Notes: a model not told the origin generated them from the sequence alone. A DNA stretch of 64,000 nt from Rosa chinensis (GCF_002994745.2 NC_037090.1:744001-808000); one strand, 5' to 3'; shown: positions 44,390 through 56,914, numbered from the stretch's first letter. Program-made: numbers and translations.

Positions 44390-45224
44390 AAAGTTATATC
44401 CTTTTGGCATCAGAATCCATTCTATTTCCTCTTTTTACTTTCTCTTTCCATGTGCAGCTAGTGCTTTCTGGTAGAGACCTAGTTACTGCATGTAGAAATG
44501 AGTAACATGCAGCAATGGTGGGTTTTTCCTTTCTTTTTCTGCGAAGATAAAAGAAAATAGGAGATCAATGGGGACAACCTTGGATAGTAAGGAACATGAA
44601 GAAGAGCTTATAATAAGAAGAAAACAGTTGTGCGGTCAATCATAATCCACGGGGAAGAAGAAGAAGACCTTATGAGTGCCACATCAGCGTTGGTGAGAAG
44701 CTTGGGCTCAATGACACCACATCCCACCAATGTAGACTCTACCTCCCATAAAATGGACAAGATGACAACGCACATAGAGTCAGAAGTTTGAGAGGTCGCC
44801 ACGTTTCTAGACTAATAATCCATGTATCCATCCAATGATTTTGTTTTTTTTTTTTTGTAACAGTTAATGTGGTTATACTATATAGTAATTTAAGAACATG
44901 ACGTTCGGAAGAGACACTTTGTATGTGTCAATTCTATCTGGTTTGCATGTTCTAGCTAGCTCTTTTTTTTTAACACTCCTAGGAAAATATAGCGGCCACG
45001 CAAGTCGCAATCTTTGTGTACATTGATGGATCCATCTTTTCATTCTTTCTTTTTCCTTTGAAGTCGGAATCGCACTTCTGAAATATGTTCTGACTTTCCA
45101 CTTCACCCCTCACAATCCCATGCTCAATTTGTTTCCTCAAAGAAAGAAAGATAGATTACAACTACTATTAACAACAAATGATAGTAAAAGTCCAACTCTT
45201 TTGCGTAATTTGAGCAAAAGAAAC
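44390..45224. other. Intergenic, promoter side of the F-box gene
   Basis: No supported gene. A segment at about 44972-45008 (AACACTCCTAGG...AGCGGCCACGCAAGTC) resembles the last 35 bases of the window. Confidence 0.5.
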
Positions 45225-45342
45225 TGATATGGAACTAGGAATAGTGGTCTCATCCGGCAGTAACTCGCCCCAAGCGGCGTCAATTAGGCGGCCGACTCGA
45301 AACATAGAACGTCGGGGAACACCCACTACTACAAAAAACGCA

Positions 45343-45447
45343 TCACACAACGGTGGAAATCTGTTGTGTGATTTGGACCATGTCTGTCGTCTATCTCGGT
45401 GTTGTGTGATAAGCATACTCACACAACGGTGAAACACCGTTGTGTGA
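45343..45447. repeat. Subterminal hairpins of the CACTA element (left)
   Basis: Palindromes at 45343-45372 and 45419-45447 with arms ACACAACGG / CTGTTGTGT and ACACAACGG / CCGTTGTGT. Confidence 0.85.
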
Positions 45448-46204
45448 ATATTATATCAAAATTTTGTGATAACTGATCAGAGAGAGCTTGCCTTTTCGGT
45501 AACTTTGTTATTCTTGACGAGGAGGATTGCTGGATAAACACGTCCCTTGATGTTGTACCTATGACTACAACACATTCCAGATTAACCAATCAATCAAATT
45601 TCAGTTTTCTCTCAAAAACAGAAGCTAGAAATTCATTTTGAGAGAGAGAGAGAGAGAGACTGAGACTTACTAGCCATTGAGGGTAGTGAGCTCAAATCAA
45701 TGTGAGATGCAGATCCAAGGAATGCCATGAATTGCATACCTTTGTAACAACTTGGACAAGGTCACCCGAAAGAATCATAAGAGTATCTATCAAACTGCCC
45801 ATTTGCTACGTTCGCATTTTGGAGTTCTTTGGTGGGATTTGGTAGGATCCAATGCTTCACGCGATCCAAACGGTATAGTTCTTAAACATGTTGATTCCTG
45901 CAAAAACTCTATCTTCAATAGATGAAAAACATACAAAAACTTAAACCAAACAAGCATAAAAATATCAGCGCGCTGTTTCGAAATCAAACATCAGCAGGAT
46001 CATCAGACTCTTATACAAGATGCCACTGATTTCACTGCCAATCAAGTAATCAGATACTTTTCCTTCCGCAATTCTCATAAAACCAAATATATAATGAGTT
46101 GTGTCTCTCTCCAAAAGAGTTACACCCAACTCATAAGATCAAACAATTCTTATGAAATCTATATAGACAAACAAAATCCAACAAACACAATACCTCAAGA
46201 GAAT

Positions 46205-46330
46205 GGCTTTGCATATGCTGCTCGAGATATTAAGGTTTCTTGAAACTAGCACCACATTCTTCACATGTATTAGAATTCTCCACCACAACTTCCTCACTAG
46301 CCTTTGCCATTTCCATCTCATCCTACAGAC
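46205..46330 (-). pseudogene. Captured exon resembling transcription factor IIIA zinc finger
   Basis: Minus strand reads EMEMAKASEEVVVENSNTCE, then ECGASFKKP, an in-frame stop, then YLEQHMQSHSLE, followed by a donor-like GTATTG. C..C.......F..H...H with QHMQSHSLE is the first-finger pattern I know from plant TFIIIA. A donor-like site and an acceptor-like CTGTAG bracket it, so it looks like genomic exon capture. Confidence 0.65.
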
Positions 46331-46469
46331 CAAAACACAAAGAAGCCAAATTTAAACCACAATCAACAGACCCAAAACCAGAAACAACCTAATTTCAAAA
46401 TCTCCAAACCCAGAACCCTATCTCCCTCATAATCAAAAACCCAATCCTAATAATCACAACTTTAATTGT

Positions 46470-46682
46470 CCAAACAAAACCTTGACAAAAGTGTAGAGAA
46501 CGGTGACGAAGGAGATGGCGGTGGTGAGGACAAGCTGAGCGGATAAGATGCCGCAGACCTTGCTGGTTCACGCCTTTACTGAGGGGCCGGGCTACAAGAC
46601 CTCGCCGGACTCGATGTCGACCTCGTTGAGCTTGTCGGTGGCGCCAGTGGTGTTCACCTCCATGTAGTGCATCCTGTTCATG
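46470..46682 (-). pseudogene. Captured fragment resembling a LIFEGUARD / BI-1-like gene
   Basis: Minus strand starts MNRMHYMEVNTTGATDKLNE and continues VDIESGEVL, stop, PGPSVKA, stop, TSKVCGILSAQLVLTTAISF and VTVLYT. The pattern DIESGE.LYPG and KVYGILSAQLVLTT..S..TVLYT is typical of the N-terminus and first membrane helix of plant LIFEGUARD (Bax inhibitor-1-like) proteins. Two stops make it non-functional. Confidence 0.7.
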
Positions 46683-47045
46683 GATTCTCTCTCTTTTTCT
46701 CTCGTTGATGTCGTCCTACCAACGAGATCGATTTCAATCAAAGATGAAGAGCGAGCCCTAATTGGTGAATTAGGGTTTAAGGATAAGAGTAAATCGAAGG
46801 TCAAGCAACACAGTGACAGAGTAAATCGGAGTAGAGGTAGAGAGACAATTGGGAGTGGAGTTAGTGAAGAGGAGAACAGTGACGAAGAGAATTTGGATCG
46901 AGAAGCTATTCTGAGGGTCGAGATGTCGAGAGAGAGGGTCGAGAGAGACGAGAGGTACATTTCGTTTTGTTTTCTTTTTTCTTTTAGACATGATATGGTA
47001 TGGCAAATTGGCAATTAAACCTTGAAATTTTCTCAAAGTCACTCC

Positions 47046-47550
47046 CACAACAGAAACTTAACAAACTGTTGTATGAGTGCATTACGTAAAATCAAAATGT
47101 GAAAACATGGAGGGAAACATGCCGCCCATAACATTTTGGCTCAAAGTATTGTCGCCTATGTTCCTACTTCACACAACAGAATAGCTTAAATCTGTTGTCT
47201 GATTTCTACAACTTGCACTTGGCGTACCTAGTGGATGACATTCAAGCAAACTTCCTCAAAATTTTGTGCTCAGTTTTTCAATCACACAACAGAAATAGTT
47301 ATACCGTTGTACGTGGTAGCCCAAATTTCAGTGTTTCAAGAGGCAACCAAGACTCCAGAGTGAAGGAAAATCTGCCGCTAAAATTTTTTAAGACTCAGAC
47401 AACGGACAATACTTAATTCCGTTGTGCAATGTAGTTCTGATAAAAAAGTTATCACTTTGTTGACATTCACACAACGGAACATCACTAATACCGTTGTACA
47501 ATAGAGTTTACTTAAACACACAACATATGATTTATGTTCCGTTGTGTGAT
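47046..47550. repeat. Subterminal hairpins of the CACTA element (right)
   Basis: Six palindromes built on ACAACGG/CAACAG arms at about 47046-47074, 47170-47201, 47283-47312, 47396-47429, 47467-47500 and 47516-47550. Confidence 0.8.
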
Positions 47551-47687
47551 TAACTTTTTGTAGTAGTGGCCAGAACTACAGATCGATCCGACCACATCCG
47601 CAATCACTGTCCCGCAGGTGATCGATTACTCCTCATCCTTTATCACGTACGTATCCTAGCTAGCTTATGCATCCTTTGAAGGAATTG

Positions 47688-49520
47688 TGTCCTAAAACAA
47701 TCATTTTGATGTAATTATTATTGTAATTATTATTAATCAAAAGGGCAAGTTTATTGTTCATTGCTTATATTTGATATTTGATTGAACAAGGTCCAAGGAA
47801 TATGAGTTAAAGAGAAAGTAATCTAAAGAGTTAGATGTGTGAGACCTTTACTCTTTCACACTCTTATCCTAAAAGGTTCCTAGTCATAGGATTATCACTT
47901 GGACATTGATAATCCGGAAAGACTAGCACATACTATGTATGCTCAATATGGAGGATGATATGTCTCTTGTCATTTGTGTGGAGACACTAATACAAGTATG
48001 TGGGTGCTCTTAATTTAAAGAGTACACTGAACGCGATCATTAGAGTTCTTGTATGGAGTCTTACTTACATGTCAAACTTGAACTCTAAATTGCAATAATA
48101 CAAATTAGTCCTTTGACCTGAGACACCATAGTTGTCTTATGAGTGAATTGATTATTTCTTGATGATGCAATAATATTGTGTCCCTTAATGGATATAATAG
48201 ATGCATTTATTGGTATAATCAATTCGGTCATGGAGACATGTGAGTGTACAATAAGAAATCTCTATCCTTAAGTAAATAAGGTGTATGTTCAAAGATGTGA
48301 TTCAATGAGTCTTCGGCCAAAGCATTGAATGAGATTAAAAAGGAGTTTCTAATCACATTCTAAGAATCACATAAGAATGAAAATCACATTAGGGGATTGA
48401 CATATCAATTCCATACCCCGATGATGTGATTTAGAACATAGTGTTAGAGAAGGACTGTATTGTATTGTAATTCCAATTGAATAGATTCTTTGTCATTCTA
48501 CATTAACTAGGATAGTCATGATATGTTGCAAGACGTCACTCATGACTTGTGAAGTCCCCGAGGATTAGTAAACATTTATAATCCTAATAACAAGGGAGAA
48601 TCAAAAATGGAGTTTTTGATTCGTAAACAAAATAGAATGGTTTCTATAAACTTCACTGCCTTGTTAATTAGAACCTAAGAGATCGCACACCATATAAGTG
48701 GATCATTGAGATTGTATATGAAGAAGATTAAACAAGAGTTGGTTATGACCAAATAATTAATTAGATTTATTATTTGGACATAATTAGGATTTTCGGGTAA
48801 AATCGAACCTATTTGGCCTAAACGATTGTCGGGTTTTTTGGTGTGGACTTGGGCTTCACTAAATGAGATTTAAATGAAAGCCCAAGACACATTTTTAGTG
48901 CCCAATAACATGTTTGGACCAGCCAACATATTGGCTTTATGAAAGCCAATATTTTTCTTTTAGTAATTGGAGTTATTTCCTATTATATAAAAGTGAAAGC
49001 ATGGACATAATAATTTAAGTGTGTCTCCACACTATTATTTTCAGATTTGAGAGAGAGAGAAAGAGTTCTCTCTTGGTCCATTACAAAATTAAAGGAAAGA
49101 AGAACACTTGCATAATTTCTTCTTTTCTTTCATCTTTCTTCATCTCTTGATTCACTTGGTGAAGATCCTTAGAGGCCATATCTTTTTGTGGCTTTCCTTA
49201 CTACATCAAGGAGAAGATTACAAGCACAAGAAGGAGTACAAGAAGGAGTTCTTAATTCAAGGTGCTTCAAGGTGGAGGAAACACACACAAGGAGAGATCA
49301 AGGAGAGGAACTTTGGTGGTTCACTTGGATCGGATTGAGATCACGCTTCAAGGGTGAGTAGAACATAAACTACTTCTTTGTTCTTCCTTACTATGCATGC
49401 TATGTTTATATACATATCACAATAAGCCAAGATCATGGGTTAAAGGAATGGATTTTATGTTTAGTTAGTAGTTTAATGGTTAAACTAATTCCGCACTAAT
49501 TAAAAATTTTTGAAATCCAT
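47688..49520 (+). mobile_element. Probable LTR of a copia-type retrotransposon
   Basis: Begins TGTCCTAAAACAATCATTTTGATG. It has the AT-rich, non-coding, LTR-like composition seen in long plant copia LTRs and contains CTATTATATAAAAGTG (TATA-like, about 48990). It ends in the region CCGCACTAATTAAAAATTTTTGAAATCC. No gag or pol and no clear target duplication were found, so the right border is approximate. A solo LTR is the likeliest explanation. Confidence 0.5.
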
Positions 49521-49576
49521 CCATTCCTTCATCGTTGTCTTTCGCCATCAAATTATTCTTCTTTCTCGACCGTGTC

Positions 49577-49600
49577 TTGAGAGAGAGAGAGAGAGAGATT
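49577..49600. repeat. (GA)n microsatellite
   Basis: A short GA run between the LTR and the LINE. Confidence 0.85.
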
Positions 49601-49652
49601 ATCTTGGTAAGAATGGTCATAACCTTGCTCTAAATCATGACCTAGATAACTT

Positions 49653-52547
49653 TTTTTTAAAGGGAGGGCGTCAATCCATTATAATGAAACTGTAGGCAGA
49701 ATTACACAATGACCCAGTAGGGCTACGCCAATATTGAATCGCTGGCGAGACTAAGAGCTAGCTTAGATGAATGTCGCTATAATAATAAGCACCGATATGG
49801 TAACCAGATGGAGGAGGGTCGCAATCCGAAGAGTGCACTTATTCACCCTACATTATTCTTAAAGAACTAAAGAAACCAAACTAACCCCAATGATAGGAGC
49901 ATTTTAATGTGATATTTTAATAGTTAATTCCTCACATTTTGCTTAGTTAATTCCTTAACTGAATCGATTTTAATTCAATTTCTATTTTTAGGTACATTGG
50001 AGTAAATGAAGGTGAAATGAGCGTTAGGTCCATAATTACCTAGAAATGATGGAGAAGAATGAAAATGCACTAAAAAGTCAACCTTGAATATTTTCTTACT
50101 CCGGCTAGGAGAATCAGAGCCAAGCAAGGAAGAAGGAGCGGCCGCCTGACCAAATGAACTTCAAATGTGCTGAAACCTTCCAGATCCATTCTAGACACCC
50201 AAATGATCATTTCTTATGAAGAGTGCCAGAGAAAAATATGAGTGGAAGGCCTTCAAACAATCAGCCCAATTTTCTACAGAAGCAAAACCGGAAAACTGGA
50301 CCTGTAAGAGGTCCAGCAGCATTTCCGGCCCAACCACATGGATTGAAGCTCTGAAAATTTGTCAGGATGATCTACACTCATAGTGGAACATTTCATATGA
50401 AGAAGTCAAAGGCATATAATGAAGTCTTGTTGGAGAAATAATTGAAGGAATAAAGGGGAAGAAACTGACCTGAAAACAGCTCAACACCACATATTCATGT
50501 TTCCCACCCACATGAAGAAAGCTAGATGCTTTTCTCTTTTTCCTTGGATATATTTTTTCTACAATCTCTTTAATAGATCATCATCACTTCCATGTTGCTG
50601 CACCTTCATGCTTTGCTTTCATTTCATCATTTCTCTTTCTTTTCCATATTTTACAAATCACTTTCATACTCCACTTTCATTATTTTCTTCCACTCATCAT
50701 TTCACTCTTCTTTTTCTTCCCTATATAAACACCTTCTCCTCTCATTCTAAAAACCAATTCCTTCATCCATTCCATCTTCTTTGTCTCTCCATTTCCTTTC
50801 CATTTTCTCTCACAAAATTCCTTCATCCATTCCATCTTCTTTGTCTCACCATTTCCTTTCCATTTTCCTTCTCCATTCTCTAGTTGCAAAGTTCTGCGTT
50901 TTCAAGCAAGGAGAGGAAGAAGAAGAAGGAGCCGTGAAGATCATATCCTCCATCATCCACCTTGAAGGCTTGCTTCCAAGATTCAAGATCCAACCATCTA
51001 GCTCTCCATCTCCATCTCCACTCACGGTGTAATTCGTTCCTTTTCCTTGTAACCTTTTTGGTTTCCTTGTTTGATTTCGTATGAACTTGTTTCTAGTTAA
51101 CCTAACGTTTAGGGCAAAGTTTAAGCCCAATTTCTATGTTTAAATAAAGTTTTCGAATTCTATAATTGTGATTCTAAGTTGCTTATGTGAGTTTGTTCGA
51201 TTAAATTTGCTTTACAGAAAACTTTTATATGTTTATCTTATTTGGGTCGACACTTATAGGATTTGCATGTAATTGGTGCTAGGTTTAAGAACATGAAATC
51301 GACTTTTCGTTTTGTGTAACTTGAATCAAAAGTAGTAAAGGTTCTGTACAAGAATCGAATTTAATTGAAGAGGATTGCAATTAGGTGGACTTTTCCATAA
51401 CTAAGTTGTACACTTGAGTTGATAGCCTTTCTCTATGTCTAATGCGTTGAACATGTCATGATTGACTAGCTTTCTAGGGCTTGATTGCATGTTTGATAGG
51501 ATTAATCTAGGTGCTTTCGCTTAGGTTAATTAGCATTGAAAAGTAAAATATGGGAAATCATTTGCTTTCGAATGTTTCACATGATCAACTCCTCTCTCAT
51601 GACTTGGAAGAACAATTATAGGGTTTGAATCGAATTTGATTACATGGAATTGATTTTTATCTTTGTTCCTTGCGTTCCACTCTTGTATATATGTTTTTAC
51701 GTTTTCTTTATTTTATTTATTTTAATTTTAATTTTAAGAATCCTAAACCCCCCCTTATTTTTGTTCACTTGTATATATTTCTATTCTTTATTTTATTTTT
51801 GTAAATAATACTTTATTATTTTAATTCTTTATTTGTTTATACAATTGTATATATTTATATTCTTTATTTTATTTTTGTAAATAATACTTTTCTTTATTTG
51901 TTTCACAATTACAGGTGTACCCTCAATCCCCGGAATAGAACGATCCCTATTTGCTTATACTACTAACGATATTTCAGGGTTAAATTATGCGCTCGCTTTG
52001 AGCGCATCACCCAACCCATCAGCAAAAAGCCCAGACCCAACATCACATAGCCCATGCTCGATCAGTCACATGAGAAACCATCCCAGAAGCCCAAACCCTA
52101 GCTTCCACATTGTCAGCCACAGCACCTGCACCACGATCGACCTCCCGCCATGAACACGGAGCCATCATGAACCGTCTACTATCCCCGGCAGAACTGACCA
52201 CCTTAGAATACCTAAGCTTGTCCCTCCTCGAGTCCGCATCCACCAGACGAACGAAGTCTGGATTGTCACACCGCCCTTGCATGGTTTTCAGCAACCGCCC
52301 AAAAGTTGTCGCTGTAGCACCCTGCCACCAACCGAGTAGCCCTCCATCTCCAAAAGAAGAAGAAGAGGCCAGTGAAAATAGGACGCCAGAGCGCTTGGGT
52401 GCCAGAGCGCGGACATGGCAGCCTCTCAGGAAGTGATCGGGACCGATCTGTCAAGAAATTAAGGCTAGCTTAGCCTAGACCAAACCCTAGACAGTCATGG
52501 GAGAGAGACGAGAGCTCTACAGTTCGACTTTTTAAAGTAAATTTGGT
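49653..52547 (-). mobile_element. Short LINE-like non-LTR element, interrupted by a solo LTR
   Basis: Flanked by a perfect 16-bp direct repeat ATGACCTAGATAACTT at 49637-49652 and 52548-52563. On the minus strand it ends in poly(A) (TTTAAAAAAAA at about 49651-49662) preceded by GGATTGACGCCCTCCC. A long target duplication plus a poly(A) tail is the hallmark of target-primed reverse transcription. Without the inserted LTR the element is only about 770 bases. Frames such as 52294-52043 are open, but reverse transcriptase is absent, so it is an internally deleted or non-autonomous derivative. Confidence 0.75.
49891..52009 (+). mobile_element. Solo Ty3/gypsy-type LTR inside the LINE
   Basis: Starts TGATAGGAGCATTTTAATG and ends TTGAGCGCATCA. 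It is flanked by the perfect 5-bp duplication CCCAA at 49886-49890 and 52010-52014. No internal coding domain is present. The segment 50760-50880 contains a direct duplication (CATTCCATCTTCTTTGTCTC). TATA-like CCCTATATAAACACC lies at about 50722. The orientation is tentative. Confidence 0.88.
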
Positions 52548-52735
52548 ATGACCTAGATAACTTGATAGCAAAGTTGAATGTGTTCTTCATTCCAAATTTC
52601 AAAATGGTACTTATATTATTATAAATTGGAAAAGTGGTATTTTCTGCCTTAAAAAATAATTCTTTTGTATTGTTGTTAAAGACTTATTGAACACATGATA
52701 GACAATTTTAGACACCTTTATCCTATAATATATAT

Positions 52736-52778
52736 CTGTATATATATATATATATATTATATATATATATATTTATAT
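52736..52778. repeat. (TA)n microsatellite, left flank of the long-TIR element
   Basis: A near-continuous TA run that ends at the first base of the terminal inverted repeat; a matching run follows the other end at 56917-56961. Confidence 0.95.
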
Positions 52779-52938
52779 AGCCCCCTTTCAACGAGGGATA
52801 CCTATTTTTGGCCAACTTGAGGGATAAGCTTCCGGCCCTTGGATCAGGTTTAATGAGCTTGGACGGCTCAAATCGTAAACAATGATAAACAGTGATTTAA
52901 CCCTTATCTAACCCCAATTCCTGAACTCAGGCGTGAAA

Positions 52939-54042
52939 ATGGATCCTCAATTCTTTCGATTTGGCGCTCAGAGAAGATCGGGAAGCGGAGTGAGAGAACG
53001 ATCAAACAGTCCGCTCAAGAGAGAGTATCAACAACGATCAAACAGTCCGATCAGATTAAGTCAAGGGTTTTCACCCTTTTCTAAGCCTCCAACCCCGAAT
53101 TCCCTATCTCCCCGATTCGTTCTGGAGAGTATCAACAACGCTCAGAGAATTCACCCGACCAATTCTCATCTCAAGCACCATCTATTTCTTCAAGTGGGTT
53201 TTCTCTTTGTAGTGAGTATATGATTTCTTGAGTTTGATTTAATATTTTGACCTTGATTTTGAATTGGCTGAAACTTTCTCGGCGGATCTCTGTTATTGTA
53301 ACAGATACTTGTATTCTTCTTAGCTTGTTTTTTGTTTTGGAAATTATTTGGCTAGTAGATCTGTTTCAGCATTAGTTTGTTCCTTAGATTTTAATTATGG
53401 AAAGCTTGATGCGTTTGATTCATGAAATCTGTTTGTTCTATTGTTTGTTAATTTCTGGATTTCTTAAATTGAGTTTGTTGAATTACTGACTGTTTATTTG
53501 CTTCTAAGGGATAGGAATTCATGAGTTCTAGATGAATGAAGAGTTGAAATGTGTTCAGAATTGTTTTCTGATTCTTTCTTTGCCAATTATATGGTTGTTT
53601 TGATATGGTTTGTGAATTAATGAATTTCTATACATTTTCAATTTTAGTATCTACTGAATATCCTTACTCTCATACATGAATAAGCAAACTTTGTTTTGAC
53701 AAACTGTGTAATCATATATGTTTTGTTTGGATTTGATTGTCTTTGGCAGCTAATGGGATGTTAGCAGTCCCCATGAGAAAGAAACTAATGAGATGTCAGT
53801 GCCTCTGGAATTAAAGACTTCTCGAACTCAAGCTATCACTCAACACTGAAGTGGGGTAGGTTCTCATATGTTGCCTATTCGTTTGTACTGATTTGCTCAC
53901 TAGTATTTGTTGCCTAATTTTGAGCAGCTACAGGACGTGACAAGAGATTCCAAGGTTGATGATACTGAGGTTGAAGGGAAGGATCACAAAGAATCAGATG
54001 TATCAAACCCAGAGGATGATGTTAAAGAAGCTGAAAGCTAGA
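52939..54042 (+). CDS. Possible small spliced gene starting in the left TIR (uncertain)
   Basis: The frame from the ATG at 52939 (MDPQFFRFGAQRRSGSGVRE) is Ser/Arg/Pro-rich, with the repeated phrase RSNSP, open to a possible donor (CTTCAA/GTGGGT) near 53193. A downstream piece after the acceptor TTTTGAGCAG at about 53928 reads LQDVTRDSKVDDTEVEGKDH to a stop at about 54040. I could not join the pieces in one frame with confidence and do not recognise the product. It may be a captured gene fragment or non-coding transcript. Confidence 0.3.
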
Positions 54043-55372
54043 TGGGTCTTATTGTGGAGCAGACATCATTTATGTTTCTTCCTTAAGGAAAGATGATTGT
54101 ATTGAATCTCTATATGTTGTGTCTGTCTAGTTTTGGATGCGAACACAACCTTGTTGTCTTACATTATGTAGAACTCTTCTGAACCAAATTATGTGGAATT
54201 TTGTGTAGTTTTCTAAATTTGAAGAATCTTTTGAAGTAACTTTGATTCCATTTCAATTAGTGGAATTCCATTTGCTACTATTATACTACCATATCAGTTC
54301 ATATCAATAGCAAATGGAATTGAAATAAGCACAAGAATTACAATTCACATTGTCTGTCTCTACAAAAATTAGCATGCAAGAATATGAATTAAAAAAAAAC
54401 ACTGATATTTAAGAAAACAACTTTGATCATTGATCTGCAGCTGCAACAGCACAGCTGTTACAATTGTCTCATTTTGGCTAAAGAAAAAACTGCCTCAAAA
54501 GCATCTGCAAGACTACAACAAATTGTAACCTACAACTAGTCAATTGGCATATACAAGAATATATATACAATCAACATCAATGCTAGACTTGTGACTTTGC
54601 ATCAGTGAGAACTGAGAAGGAACCTGCATTTGCACTGTCAGTAAAATCAAACATATGTAGGGATATATAACTTCATCTGGGATTGATAAAACTCAATGAC
54701 TCATAAACGTAACTGAAAGAAACTGAAATTGCTGAAACAGTAGACCATCATGGTATCCCATCGTATGGAATTGATCATGTCTATAAGCCAATATTATGAT
54801 CTGCCTTGTCCATATCAAATACTTCATTCACTTCGTCATTAGGACCATACCATAAGGAGCTTTAATTTATTCTCTGTCTACACACAACATAAGCTTCGTG
54901 TAATATCAACATGACCATTGATCCAAAAAAAAAAAAGGTAATATCAACATTACCTCTGCATACACAGATCATAAAAAGGAAATGGCAAATCTCCAATTAA
55001 AGTTGGTGTCTCAAAAATTGGTCATCTTTGAAAAAAGCCTGCATATAACTTGGCACCATTTACTCATGATCAACCTAAAAGTAGACATAAATTACTTCAA
55101 ACAAAGAAAAGATTGGGATTTAATAAAGAAAATATACTAAATGGTCTAAAGCTGCTTGGAGATCAAATTAAGCACCTACATTCCTCATCTGAAAGAAAGT
55201 CTATAAACTTGAATGTATATAAAAATTGAAAAAGCAAAATCAGTGATAGTGCATCAACAATGAATTCCCAGGCAATTAATGGTTTATAATCAAAATTTAA
55301 TTTACAAATTACACGGCTATATTGATTATATACCACTATTTTAACATGTGCCTCTTCCCATGTTTTAAATTG

Positions 55373-55582
55373 CTAACCCTTGAAGGGTTTAAGCTCATTC
55401 CTTACTTGAGGATAGAAAGCTGAAGTAGAGACATTTTCTTTTGACGGAGGGATAGCTTGAATAGGTTCAGTTTCCATTTCCGCAGGTACAATAATCCCAT
55501 TAGTCTCCATTTCTGCAGGTACAACCATCTTATTATCTGTCATATATTCAGCTCTTCTATCAATTACAGAATGCCACAACAC
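55373..55582 (-). CDS. Possible exon of a minus-strand transcript from the right TIR (uncertain)
   Basis: Open frame with a repeated unit VPAEMETNG/VPAEMETEP, ending NELKPFKG. It lies downstream of the right arm, where the counterpart of the left-arm exon is present but its ATG is lost (GGGATAC instead of AAATGGATC). Function unknown. Confidence 0.25.
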   Translation of the reverse strand: MLWHSVIDRRAEYMTDNKMVVPAEMETNGIIVPAEMETEPIQAIPPSKENVSTSAFYPQVRNELKPFKG

Positions 55583-56914
55583 ATATAGGAAAACTAAAAG
55601 TTTTCGTTAAACTAATGAATGCAAAGTCAATTTTAAATGAATGAATGCAAAGCCATTTTCAAATGAATGCAAAGCCGTTTTCAAATTGATGAATGCAAAG
55701 TCATGAAACTAAACACATGCAGCAGGACTAAAAAGTTAAATACAAATGTTAAAAGATCACAGAATTGAAAATATTGTGGGCCAATTGCAGCAACCACATC
55801 ATTTTCAATGAGCTGCAAAGCTACATGGAGAAAGAGTGAAAGACATCACCATTACAGTTTGTTTTAAAAGAGAAATAAAGGCACATATAACAATTATAAA
55901 TATGTCCTAGTTGATTCTTTCTCGTCCATAACTTCATGGATCTTCATTACTGGTTATCAGACAAGAGGTGAGTCAGTCGTGGGATCAGCTTAAATGAAGG
56001 TCCTATTTGATAAATAACTTTAAGAAGCAAAAGGTAGACCTCTTTAGCTTCATACATGATATAAGGACATATTAACTCTACAAAATCAGAACCAGTGATT
56101 ATTATATAAAGACAAAATCGCAGATGAACAGAACATCAAGAAATTCATGCTAACTATAGTGTTCAAGCAGGAAGAAACACACAAACCATACCATCTGCAA
56201 ATTATAAGAAAAATACAAGGACAAAATCTTTATAAAACATCACCAAACGTATCCTTGACTAAGAAACAAAAGGGCCTGATTTAACATTTGTATTTTCAAG
56301 TCTGTGATCTTTTAGAACTTGTTTCGAGCATAAGCTCATAGCACAGAACTTCATCGATTAAAACATACAAAAGCCAAAGAGTTTCAGGTCCTCCATATTA
56401 ATCAAATCAAATTCCCATGTAAACTCAAAAAGTTTAATTCTTTTCAAATAGACAATCAAAGATAAAGAGTGAATTGATGACAAAAATTAGAACAACAAAA
56501 TAACAAATGTGAATAAACCCATAAAATTGAGCATCAAACAAGCATCAGAACAGAGGTCCTTGTACATAATTGAAAAGAAATACCATAGCAGAAGAAGAGC
56601 CATACCGGATTTGTCTTAGAAAGTAAACATCAGGATACCACAAGCCTTTGTTTCTTCGACGCTCTCTATCTCTCTCTTGAGCGGACTGTTTGATCGTTCT
56701 CTCACTCCGCTTCCCGATCTTCTCTGAGCGCCAAATCGAAAGAATTGAGTATCCCTTTTCGCGCCCGAGTTCAGGAATTGGGGTTAGATAAGGGTTAAAT
56801 CACTGTTTATCACTGTTTACGATCTGAGCCGTCCAAGCTCATTAAACCTGATCCAAGGGCTGGGAGCCTATCCATCAAGTTGGCCAAAAATAGGCATCCC
56901 TCATTGGAAGGGGG

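Larger units (their letters stand above)
45324..47568. mobile_element. Non-autonomous CACTA (En/Spm) element with captured gene fragments
   Basis: Ends are CACTACTACAAAAAACG and CTTTTTGTAGTAGTG, the signature CACTA terminal inverted repeat. The flanking 3 bases are ACC and GCC, so the expected 3-bp target duplication is imperfect. Numerous ACACAACGG...CCGTTGTGT hairpins lie near both ends, as expected for transposase-binding subterminal repeats. No transposase is encoded. The interior carries exon-like fragments of at least two host genes (separate entries). Confidence 0.9.
45225..47660 (-). pseudogene. F-box/PP2 paralogue fragment split by a CACTA element
   Basis: Two flanks of the CACTA element match exon 1 of the F-box gene on the minus strand. 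45225-45323 corresponds to the [22 protein letters not shown] region and reads MFRVGRLIDAAWGELLPDE; 47569-47655 corresponds to the upstream CACCTGCGG..GCTGTGACGG..GGATCTGCAG part. About 70 bases of the F-box core are missing between the flanks, and exons 2 and 3 are absent. Confidence 0.65.
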
